Below, in pieces: positions 1 through 6,464 of a stretch of DNA of 6,778 nt. Below the pieces are notes generated by a model. It was not told the DNA's origin. It searched no databases and was given only the letters and a program-made list of their open reading frames with translations. Source of the DNA: Gammaproteobacteria bacterium (GTDB taxonomy: Bacteria; Pseudomonadota; Gammaproteobacteria; Pseudomonadales; Pseudohongiellaceae); the NCBI GenBank assembly GCA_002691885.1, contig NZJB01000109.1:5973-12750 (forward strand), written 5' to 3'. The position numbers and the translations under genes were made by a program. The first letter of the stretch is position 1, and every line of letters begins with the position of its first letter.

Positions 1-2273
1 GGTGTTGCAGTTAAGGTCAAGATGTCTACGTTGGTTCGGAGCGCCTTAAGTTTCTCTTTCTGGCGCACGCCAAAGCGATGTTCTTCATCGATAATCAATA
101 AGCCCAGCTTGTTGTAATTGATGTCGGTGTGCAAAAGTTTATGTGTACCGATTACAACGTCGATTTGTCCCGTTTTTACCTGTTGAATGATGCTATTCTG
201 CTCAGAGTTTGATCTGAAGCGAGACAGGACTTCGACTTTTACCGGCCAATCGGCGAATCTGTCTTTAAAACTTTCAAAATGTTGCTGGGCAAGCAAGGTA
301 GTCGGCACCAGCATGATGACCTGTTTGTTATTGTTAACCGCAATGAAGGCAGCTCGCATGGCAACTTCCGTTTTACCAAACCCGACATCACCGCAAACCA
401 GTCGGTCCATGGGTCTCTTGCTGCTCATATCCTGTATGACTGCGTCGATAGCAGTTTCTTGATCTGCTGTCTCTTCGAAAGGAAAGCTGGCGGCAAACTT
501 CTGATAATCTTCGACGCCAGTTGTATACTGATAACCTTCACGGGCCTCTCTCGCCGCGTAAATTTCTAGTAGCTCCGCCGCCACGTCGTGGATTTTCTCT
601 GCTGCTTTGCGCTTGGTCTTCTGCCATTGCTCGGTGCCAAGGGTATTGAGGGGTGCGGTGTCCCGATCTGCGCCGCTGTACCGGCTAATCAGGTGGAGCG
701 CCGAGACCGGGACGTAGAGTTTGGCTTGATTGGCATATTCGAGAGTCAGGAATTCGGTGGTTTCTCCCTCGGTCGTAATAGTCTGCAGACCCCGATATCG
801 GCCCACGCCATGCTCAAGATGCACGATGGGATCATCCACGTGCAATTCCGTCAGGCTTTTGATAATAAACTCGGTGTTGCTCTGATTGCTCTTGCGTCGT
901 CGTCTTTGTGCCACTCGGTCCTGAAATATTTGCGCTTCAGGGATGATCAGCAATTTCTCATCCGTCAGCCAGAGGCCGCGGTCTATTTGTGCGACCGAAA
1001 TTCCAAGAGAATCGCTGCTGTCAACAAAGTGTTGCCAGTGATCAAAGATCACGGGATTCAGATCAACTTGTCTGAGCATTTCCAGCAGTGTTTCGCGTCT
1101 GCCAGCAGTTTCAGCGGTGAAAAGGACGCGACCGGGGTCAGAATTTACAAACTCCTGGACGGCAGAAAGCGGCGGCGCCGCACGTGAATTGCTTGCCAAT
1201 TCCGGCAATGCTTCGCTGGCAAAGTTCATCGCTTGCGGATGCCCTTTGAATTCCACCTGCCGGTAGGATTTAAGCCGGCTGAACATTTCATTCACGGGAA
1301 TGAAAACCTTTTCGGGGGACAAGATCGGACGATATCTGTCGAATCGTCTGTCCTCGTAGCGGTTCGAAACGTCTGCCCAGAACTTTTCGCCGGCCTGTCG
1401 TAGCTTGCCGGCTCTACAGATCGTGGTGTCGTCGGGCAAAAAATCAAACAGCGAATCAAGTTTTTCGAAGAAAACGTCCAGATAATATTCCAATCCCGGG
1501 GAAGCAATGCCATCGCTTACGTCCTGATAAATCGGACATTGCCTGGTGTCAACGTCAAATCGCTCTCGAAAACGTTTCCTGAACTGCATGACGCCCGGTT
1601 CATCGAGGGGAAACTCACGCCCCGGAAGCAAGTGCACGCGCTCGACTGTGGTGTCCGAGCGCTGAGTTTCCGGATCGAAGCGTCGTATTGAGTCTATCTC
1701 ATCGTCGAACAGGTCGATTCTCAGTGGTAATGCCGTTCCCATAGGGAAGATATCCACGATGGAACCTCTAACGGCGAACTCTCCATGTTCCATCACGGTA
1801 GTGACGTGCTGATAACCCGCAATGACCATTTGCTCCCGCAGATCCGAGAGGGTTTTCTTTTGACCTTTCTTCAGGTCCAGACTATTGGCATCGATGTACT
1901 GACGCGGGGGCAGCAGATGCATCAGGCTGGATACTGAAGTGACAACGATACCGCGCTGTATCCTTGGGAGACTGAAGAGCGTTGCAAGCCGGTCCGAAAT
2001 GATGTCCTGATGGGGCGAAAAACTGTCGTAAGGCAGAGTTTCCCAGTCTGGCAGAGCGAACACCTTATGTGCGTTGAGCTCTGAGCTCAGGTAACTGAGC
2101 TCTCTGAGATACCTTTCGACTGATTCGTTACTGTCGCAGACCAGCAGTATGGGGCCATCTGTCCGGAAGGCTGCCTGGACCAGGGCAAGGCTCTCGGCGC
2201 TGCCATTCAGTCCCTGCCAATAACAAGTATGGTACTCATCAGTCGGAAGTGAGGGTGAGAAAATGCTGCTCAT
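1..2273 (-). CDS. mfd: Transcription-repair coupling factor Mfd (N-terminal two thirds, cut by the left window edge)
   Basis: Mfd is a cytoplasmic DNA translocase that displaces RNA polymerase stalled at DNA lesions and recruits UvrA, coupling transcription to nucleotide excision repair. The minus-strand frame is open for 757 codons with no internal stop; family members are about 1,150 residues, so the rest lies left of the window. Seen in order: a degenerate UvrB-like N-terminal module (WETLPYDSFSPHQD near residues 77-90; FDDEIDSIRRFD at 189-200, in the UvrA-binding domain); the RNA polymerase-interacting CarD-like domain (HLEHGVGRY from 485, AKLYVPVSALHLISRY after it); then the RecG-like translocase with Walker A GDVGFGKTE (628-636, Lys634, the same number as I recall for E. 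coli), a Q/Ia-type VPTTLLAQQH, and the DEEH box at 729-732. The last complete codons spell LTLTAT of motif III. The start is the ATG at 2273-2271; the Shine-Dalgarno signal is weak. The gene is divergent from the GAPDH-like gene. Identification is very secure; the exact start is less so. Confidence 0.97.
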   Translation of the reverse strand, partial: MSSIFSPSLPTDEYHTCYWQGLNGSAESLALVQAAFRTDGPILLVCDSNESVERYLRELSYLSSELNAHKVFALPDWETLPYDSFSPHQDIISDRLATLFSLPRIQRGIVVTSVSSLMHLLPPRQYIDANSLDLKKGQKKTLSDLREQMVIAGYQHVTTVMEHGEFAVRGSIVDIFPMGTALPLRIDLFDDEIDSIRRFDPETQRSDTTVERVHLLPGREFPLDEPGVMQFRKRFRERFDVDTRQCPIYQDVSDGIASPGLEYYLDVFFEKLDSLFDFLPDDTTICRAGKLRQAGEKFWADVSNRYEDRRFDRYRPILSPEKVFIPVNEMFSRLKSYRQVEFKGHPQAMNFASEALPELASNSRAAPPLSAVQEFVNSDPGRVLFTAETAGRRETLLEMLRQVDLNPVIFDHWQHFVDSSDSLGISVAQIDRGLWLTDEKLLIIPEAQIFQDRVAQRRRRKSNQSNTEFIIKSLTELHVDDPIVHLEHGVGRYRGLQTITTEGETTEFLTLEYANQAKLYVPVSALHLISRYSGADRDTAPLNTLGTEQWQKTKRKAAEKIHDVAAELLEIYAAREAREGYQYTTGVEDYQKFAASFPFEETADQETAIDAVIQDMSSKRPMDRLVCGDVGFGKTEVAMRAAFIAVNNNKQVIMLVPTTLLAQQHFESFKDRFADWPVKVEVLSRFRSNSEQNSIIQQVKTGQIDVVIGTHKLLHTDINYNKLGLLIIDEEHRFGVRQKEKLKALRTNVDILTLTAT

Positions 2274-2317
2274 CGGGATATAAAACTCTTGAAAACGATC
2301 GCTCCGCCCAGTCGCGT

Positions 2318-2323
2318 ATTGTA
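2318..2323 (-). promoter_or_regulatory. Candidate -10 element for mfd
   Basis: On the minus strand TACAAT matches the sigma70 -10 consensus at five of six bases and would place transcription start near 2311, about 38 bases before the mfd ATG. No convincing -35 hexamer is found 16-18 bases upstream; the closest, TTGCTT, is only 13 bases away. This is a sequence-match inference only. Confidence 0.35.
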
Positions 2324-2368
2324 GCTTAAGATCATCAAGCAAAGGAGGCGGCTTCGCTAACGGTTGTG

Positions 2369-2397
2369 TTGCACTACTATCGCATTCACAAGATAAT
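2369..2397 (+). promoter_or_regulatory. Candidate sigma70 promoter for the GAPDH-apbE-sth cluster
   Basis: TTGCAC (2369-2374) and GATAAT (2392-2397) are separated by exactly 17 bases. The -10 matches consensus at five of six positions and the -35 at three of six, with the TTG core. Start of transcription would fall near 2404, giving a leader of about 35 bases before the GTG at 2439. No operator palindrome is evident between it and the start. It is the only promoter-like pair I see ahead of the three plus-strand genes. Confidence 0.5.
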
Positions 2398-2429
2398 GCG
2401 GCTCCCTTGCTCCATCTCGCCGATGACAC

Positions 2430-2433
2430 GAGG
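2430..2433 (+). promoter_or_regulatory. Ribosome binding site deciding the GTG start at 2439
   Basis: GAGG lies five bases upstream of GTG 2439. An in-frame TGA at 2424-2426 closes the frame further upstream, and the ATG at 2423 is in another frame, so GTG 2439 is the first possible start for the full-length N-terminal extension. Confidence 0.55.
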
Positions 2434-2438
2434 CCTTT

Positions 2439-3917
2439 GTGAACACAACCAATGAGCGGCCGGACGTCGAAGACTATTTCGACGATTGGAAACAACGAGA
2501 AACGTTGGTGCAGGAAATGATTCCTGTCATCGGTAAATTGTTCAATCGCCAAAACATAGGTATCTACATCTACGGACGACCCCTGCACAACAGATCTGTG
2601 ACTTTTATTATGAAGTCCCACCGGTTCGTCAGGCAGGTGGAGCGGAATGAAATGTCGGAATTTGAAAGTCATCCTGTGTTAATAGCAATGGCAAAACTGG
2701 ACCTTTGCCATGCCAACATTGACCTTGGCAAACTCACTGTTCGCTTCATGGAGCATCAGGAGGCATCGGGCCATGAGGCTAAAGATGTCGATAGCTTTGT
2801 GAAAGAAGAGTTATCGTATCTGGTGGGTAATCAGCAAAGCCCGATTGCCAAGTCTCAGGATGTCGTTCTTTATGGTTTCGGCCGGATTGGCCGCCTGATG
2901 GCGCGTCTATTGATCGAGCGTACCAGCACCGGGGAGGTGATGCGACTGAGAGCGATCGTTGTCCGGCCAGGAGGGGAAGGCGATCTGATCAAGCGGGCCA
3001 GTCTGTTCACCAATGATTCCGTCCACGGAGCCTTCCAGGGAACACTCCGGGTCGATGAGAACCGGAACTGTCTGATTGCGAACGGGAATGTGATTCAGGT
3101 GATCAACGCAAACAGCCCGGACGAGATCGACTACACCGAATACGGCATAGAAGATGCGTTAATCATTGATAACACCGGTAAGTGGCGGGATGAAGAAGGT
3201 CTTGGGTTGCACCTCAAATCCAAAGGCGCCGGCAAAGTTCTGCTCACAGCCCCCGGTAAAGGGGCGTTAAAAAATATCGTCTACGGCATCAATGATCACG
3301 AAATGCTTCCGGAAGATAAAATCGTTACCGCCGCCTCCTGCACGACCAATGCTATCGCGCCGGTGCTGAAAGTTGTCAATGATGAATTTGGGATCAATCG
3401 CGGTCATATTGAGACTGTCCACGCTTATACCAACGATCAGAATCTTATCGACAACTATCACAAGGGCAGCCGGCGCGGACGCAGCGCGGCACTTAATATG
3501 GTCCTTACCGAAACAGGTGCTGCGAAAGCTGTGGTGAAAGCAGTACCTGAACTTGAGGGGAAATTAACAGGTAATGCGATTCGCGTGCCGGTTCCTAACG
3601 TATCCATGGCAATCATGACACTCAGCCTTGAAAAAGAGACTTCGAAGGAAGAGTTGAACGAATTTCTTCGCAAGATTGCGCTGCACTCAAATTTGCAAAA
3701 TCAGATCAATTACACCCAGTCCGAAGACGCCGTTTCCTCCGATTTTGTTGGCAGTCGTGAGGCCGGGATTGTCGATTCAAATGCGACTATTGTTAACGGA
3801 AAGCATTGCGTGCTGTACCTTTGGTATGACAATGAGTTTGGATACTGTTGTCAGGTGGGTCGCATGGTTTACAAGATGGCCGGGGTGAACTACCTGGCCT
3901 ATCCAGAGGAAATCTAG
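2439..3917 (+). CDS. Glyceraldehyde-3-phosphate dehydrogenase-family protein with a long N-terminal extension
   Basis: This is a cytoplasmic GAPDH-family enzyme, expected to oxidise a phosphorylated aldehyde (probably glyceraldehyde 3-phosphate) with NAD(P)+. Residues 1 to about 138 are an extra N-terminal region, charged and probably helical, absent from ordinary ~335-residue GAPDHs. The Rossmann motif GFGRIGR is at 146-152, catalytic Cys301 sits in SCTTN (300-304), His328 in HAYTNDQ, followed by KGSRRGRSA, TETGAAKAV, KLTGNAIRVP (375-384) and the C-terminal WYDNEFGY (462-469). All catalytic landmarks are present. The second beta strand ends AIVVR, with Arg176 where NAD-specific enzymes have Asp, so NADP use is possible (inference). 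The length and the position next to mfd match the mfd-adjacent GAPDH of Pseudomonas (PA3001 in P. aeruginosa, gap-2 in P. putida, from memory). It starts at GTG 2439 and probably leads the transcript containing apbE and sth. Erythrose-4-phosphate dehydrogenase is a less likely alternative. Confidence 0.93.
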   Translation: MNTTNERPDVEDYFDDWKQRETLVQEMIPVIGKLFNRQNIGIYIYGRPLHNRSVTFIMKSHRFVRQVERNEMSEFESHPVLIAMAKLDLCHANIDLGKLTVRFMEHQEASGHEAKDVDSFVKEELSYLVGNQQSPIAKSQDVVLYGFGRIGRLMARLLIERTSTGEVMRLRAIVVRPGGEGDLIKRASLFTNDSVHGAFQGTLRVDENRNCLIANGNVIQVINANSPDEIDYTEYGIEDALIIDNTGKWRDEEGLGLHLKSKGAGKVLLTAPGKGALKNIVYGINDHEMLPEDKIVTAASCTTNAIAPVLKVVNDEFGINRGHIETVHAYTNDQNLIDNYHKGSRRGRSAALNMVLTETGAAKAVVKAVPELEGKLTGNAIRVPVPNVSMAIMTLSLEKETSKEELNEFLRKIALHSNLQNQINYTQSEDAVSSDFVGSREAGIVDSNATIVNGKHCVLYLWYDNEFGYCCQVGRMVYKMAGVNYLAYPEEI

Positions 3918-3935
3918 AACAAAGTTGCGGATTAA

Positions 3936-3962
3936 CCGGATTTTCCTAAGCAGACAGTCCGG
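3936..3962 (+). repeat. Inverted repeat CCGGA / TCCGG in the spacer before apbE
   Basis: Five-base arms at 3936-3940 and 3958-3962 surround a 17-base loop. No T-run follows, so a Rho-independent terminator is not supported. It may be chance. Confidence 0.2.
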
Positions 3963-3976
3963 GGAGGCTTCCCTCC
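3963..3976 (+). repeat. Small hairpin GGAGG-CTTC-CCTCC upstream of apbE
   Basis: A perfect five-base-pair stem with a four-base loop is formed by 3963-3967 and 3972-3976. The left arm is part of GGGGAGG (3961-3967), the strongest Shine-Dalgarno-like string in the spacer. It is 15 bases from TTG 3983 and 30 bases from ATG 3998, too far for normal use with either. The hairpin might affect translation of apbE, but that is inference. Confidence 0.3.
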
Positions 3977-3997
3977 GCTCCTTTGGCGCAAAAAATA

Positions 3998-5050
3998 ATG
4001 ATAGCCAACGCCCGCAGCCGGAGATTGGTCGCTCTCTGCCTCATGGCAACGTTTGCGCTCGTTCTGGCTGTCTTCAAAGAAGAGGATGAGCGCGTCAGTT
4101 TGGAAGGCCTCACTATGGGGACTTCCTACCAGATTCAGTTGCTCGAGGTTCCCGGTGAGGAGGATCCCGGGGTGCTCGCAGATGAGGTGCAGACCATACT
4201 TTCTCGGCTCGACCGAGAAATTTTTTCTACCTATGCGCCAGACTCTGAATTGTCCCGTCTGAACAACCACGCGGTGGGGAGGCCTTTCGCTGTCTCGCGC
4301 GAAATGCTGGATGTTTTGATGCTGGCCGATAGCGTTTTTTCTTCGACGTCCGGCGCCTTCGATCCCACAGTCGGATCTTTGGTGAACCTCTGGGGGTTTG
4401 GGTCGAGAGTGAGCCTTACTGCAGCCAGCATCCCTGACAGCAAGGATGTTGAGGAAGCGCTATCGCGAGTGGGCTTTGAGCATCTGGTGATTGATGAAGC
4501 GCGCTCAGAAGTCGTCAAGACCCGCGATGTGATGATCGACCTGAGTGCTATCGCTAAGGGCTACACGGTAGATCATATAGGGCGTCTGTTGGATGAGCAG
4601 GGCTCGGACAGTTACTTTATTGAAATTGGCGGTGAGCTAAAGATCAAAGGGGTGAAGGCTGATGGAAGCAGCTGGGTTCCTGCAATCGAGGCTCCAAACG
4701 ATCGGGCCTTCGAGGTGTATGAAATTTTTTCAAACATCGGTCAATCGATAGCAGTGGCGGGCTCAGGAGACTACCGTAACTATTTCGAAGTTGATGGCGT
4801 TCGCTATTCGCATGAAATCGATCCGCGTACTGGTAGGCCAGTTCGTCATCATCTCGCGGCGGCTTATGTCATTGCCGATTCAGTTGCCCTGGCGGATGCG
4901 CTGGCCACCGCGTACATGGTAATGGGAGAAGAGTTTGCCTTCGCGCATGCAGAGGAGCGGGGTATCGCCGTGTTTTTGATTGCCAGAGAGGGCGATGCTT
5001 TCGCTGAAAGGATCAGTTCTGCCTTCAAACCATACTTGGATGGCCAGTAA
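3998..5050 (+). CDS. apbE: ApbE-family FAD:protein FMN transferase
   Basis: ApbE works on the periplasmic side of the inner membrane. It uses FAD and Mg2+ to attach FMN covalently to a Ser/Thr of target proteins such as NqrB, NqrC, RnfG and RnfD. I chose ATG 3998 (350 residues); TTG 3983 would add five residues and neither has a well-spaced ribosome binding site. Numbered from TTG 3983, an Arg-rich stretch (11-14) and a hydrophobic segment (about 15-31) form a signal peptide or anchor with no lipobox cysteine. Family motifs follow: MGTSY (45-49), [14 protein letters not shown] (81-94), SGAFDPTVG (123-131), LVNLWGFG (133-140), LSAIAKGY (187-194), EIGGE (214-218), SGDYRNYFE (261-269), [12 protein letters not shown] (276-287) and ADALAT (304-309), whose Asp and Thr belong to the Mg2+ site. 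The gene looks complete. It lies about 80 bases after the GAPDH-like gene and 10 before sth, so co-transcription is likely. The nqr genes that usually accompany it here are absent. Confidence 0.94.
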   Translation: MIANARSRRLVALCLMATFALVLAVFKEEDERVSLEGLTMGTSYQIQLLEVPGEEDPGVLADEVQTILSRLDREIFSTYAPDSELSRLNNHAVGRPFAVSREMLDVLMLADSVFSSTSGAFDPTVGSLVNLWGFGSRVSLTAASIPDSKDVEEALSRVGFEHLVIDEARSEVVKTRDVMIDLSAIAKGYTVDHIGRLLDEQGSDSYFIEIGGELKIKGVKADGSSWVPAIEAPNDRAFEVYEIFSNIGQSIAVAGSGDYRNYFEVDGVRYSHEIDPRTGRPVRHHLAAAYVIADSVALADALATAYMVMGEEFAFAHAEERGIAVFLIAREGDAFAERISSAFKPYLDGQ

Positions 5051-5060
5051 ATATTTCGTG

Positions 5061-6464
5061 ATGTCCATGACTTGTAAGCAACAGGAAGAGCATTTTGACA
5101 TCATCGTGATCGGTGCAGGGCCTGCCGGTGAGGCGGCTGCAATGAATGCCAAGAAAAAAGGCTTTACGGTGACGGTTGTGACAGACGAAGCGAAAGTCGG
5201 TGGCAGTTGCACCCATTGGGCAACTATCCCGTCGAAGGCGCTGCGTCACTCGGTAAAGCAAGTAATTGATTTTAACACCAACCCGATGTTTCGTGAGTTC
5301 GGCGATGCGCGAAAACTGAGCTTTCAGCAGATTCTGAAGCATGCTGAGAGGGTTGTGTCGGAGCAGGTTCGCATGCGTTCTGATTTTTATGATCGGAATC
5401 GCATTCCAGTCATTCATGGGCGCGCTGAATTTATCGACAGTCACACAATCAAATTGACGGGTAAGCGGAACAAGCTGTCCGCCGATTACTTCGTGATTGC
5501 CACGGGGTCTCGTCCGTATCATCCGCCGGGCGTGGATTTTTCGCACCCCTTGCTCTTCGACAGCGACACGATTTTGACCCTAAATCATTCGCCGCGCAAA
5601 GTGACGGTCATCGGGGCGGGGGTCATTGGCTGCGAGTACGCCTCTATATTCGGCGGGCTGGGCGCAAAAGTAGAGCTGATCAACCCCAATAAGAGCCTGC
5701 TGACATTTCTCGACACAGAAATCAGCGATGCGCTTGCTTACCACCTGCGCAATGCCGGCGTTCGCAGTCGACATCTTGAGGAAACCGAGAAGATTGAATT
5801 TCACGACGATCATCTAGTGACCTATCTGTGCTCCGGGAAAAAGATTAAGAGCGACATTGTGTTGTGGGCCAATGGCCGAACGGGCAACACTCAAGGAATG
5901 GGCCTTGAGAACATCGGGCTGAAACCTAATGGGCGCGGCCAGCTGTCAGTAAATGGTCTCTATCAGACGCAAGTTGAAAACATCTATGCAGCAGGTGATG
6001 TTGTCGGTTGGCCGGCACTTGCAGGCGCGGCTTATGATCAGGGAAGAGCAGCCAGTAACGCCATTGTCGCGCCTGATGAATGCGATCCCGTAGAAGAGGT
6101 CGCGACCGGTATCTACACCATTCCCGAGATCAGTACGCTTGGGAAAACAGAGGCCGAGCTGACTGCTGAGAAAGTGCCTTACGAGGTGGGTAAGGCCTTT
6201 TTCAAGAATACTGCGCGAGCTCAGATAACCGGTGAACGGGTGGGCATGCTAAAACTGATATTTCACTTCGACACGTTGGAGTTGCTCGGAATCCACTGTT
6301 TCGGTGATCAGGCGTCCGAAATTGTCCACATCGGACAAGCCATCATGCGCCAACCTGGCCCTGCCAACAACATGAGATATTTTCTGACAACAACGTTCAA
6401 CTACCCGACTATGGCCGAAGCTTACAGAACCGCCGCACTGGATGGGCTGAACCGCATTTTTTAG
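5061..6464 (+). CDS. sthA: Soluble pyridine nucleotide transhydrogenase (Sth/SthA)
   Basis: This cytoplasmic FAD enzyme transfers hydride between NADPH and NAD+, mainly draining excess NADPH. The 467-residue product from ATG 5061 matches the ~465-residue family length; ATG 5067 is an alternative, and the frame stays open upstream into apbE, where homology is absent. The FAD-binding motif GAGPAG is at 18-23. [15 protein letters not shown] (49-63) has the single cysteine typical of Sth in place of the CxxxxC disulfide of lipoamide dehydrogenases. [13 protein letters not shown] (185-197) is the NAD(P) Rossmann motif, ANGRTGNT (270-277) and YAAGD (309-313) follow, and the C-terminal dimer domain ends [10 protein letters not shown] (446-455), lacking the catalytic His of disulfide reductases, as expected for Sth. 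The start lies 10 bases after the apbE stop, has no clear Shine-Dalgarno sequence and probably depends on translational coupling. The loop after the second NAD(P)-domain strand (NPNKS, 208-212) differs from the Arg-rich loop of E. coli SthA. Confidence in the family is very high. Confidence 0.96.
   Translation: MSMTCKQQEEHFDIIVIGAGPAGEAAAMNAKKKGFTVTVVTDEAKVGGSCTHWATIPSKALRHSVKQVIDFNTNPMFREFGDARKLSFQQILKHAERVVSEQVRMRSDFYDRNRIPVIHGRAEFIDSHTIKLTGKRNKLSADYFVIATGSRPYHPPGVDFSHPLLFDSDTILTLNHSPRKVTVIGAGVIGCEYASIFGGLGAKVELINPNKSLLTFLDTEISDALAYHLRNAGVRSRHLEETEKIEFHDDHLVTYLCSGKKIKSDIVLWANGRTGNTQGMGLENIGLKPNGRGQLSVNGLYQTQVENIYAAGDVVGWPALAGAAYDQGRAASNAIVAPDECDPVEEVATGIYTIPEISTLGKTEAELTAEKVPYEVGKAFFKNTARAQITGERVGMLKLIFHFDTLELLGIHCFGDQASEIVHIGQAIMRQPGPANNMRYFLTTTFNYPTMAEAYRTAALDGLNRIF

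Noticed and set aside
187..1187. Plus-strand open frames of 91, 96 and 199 codons
   Set aside because: They lie opposite mfd, whose minus-strand translation matches the family throughout; these are antisense shadows.
1292..1513. Minus-strand 73-codon frame
   Set aside because: It is another frame inside mfd on the same strand; the mfd frame itself is uninterrupted here.
3936..3976. Rho-independent terminator between the GAPDH-like gene and apbE
   Set aside because: The inverted repeats are short and neither is followed by a T-run.
3932..4270. Minus-strand 112-codon frame
   Set aside because: It is antisense to apbE, including the MGTSY region, with no supporting motif.
4980..5060. Upstream extension of sth to TTG 4980 or ATG 5040
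   Set aside because: The extra residues overlap apbE coding sequence, are not part of the Sth family and would exceed its usual length.
5025..5546. Minus-strand 173-codon frame
   Set aside because: It is antisense to the start of sth and the end of apbE, both with strong family motifs; its product resembles nothing known to me.
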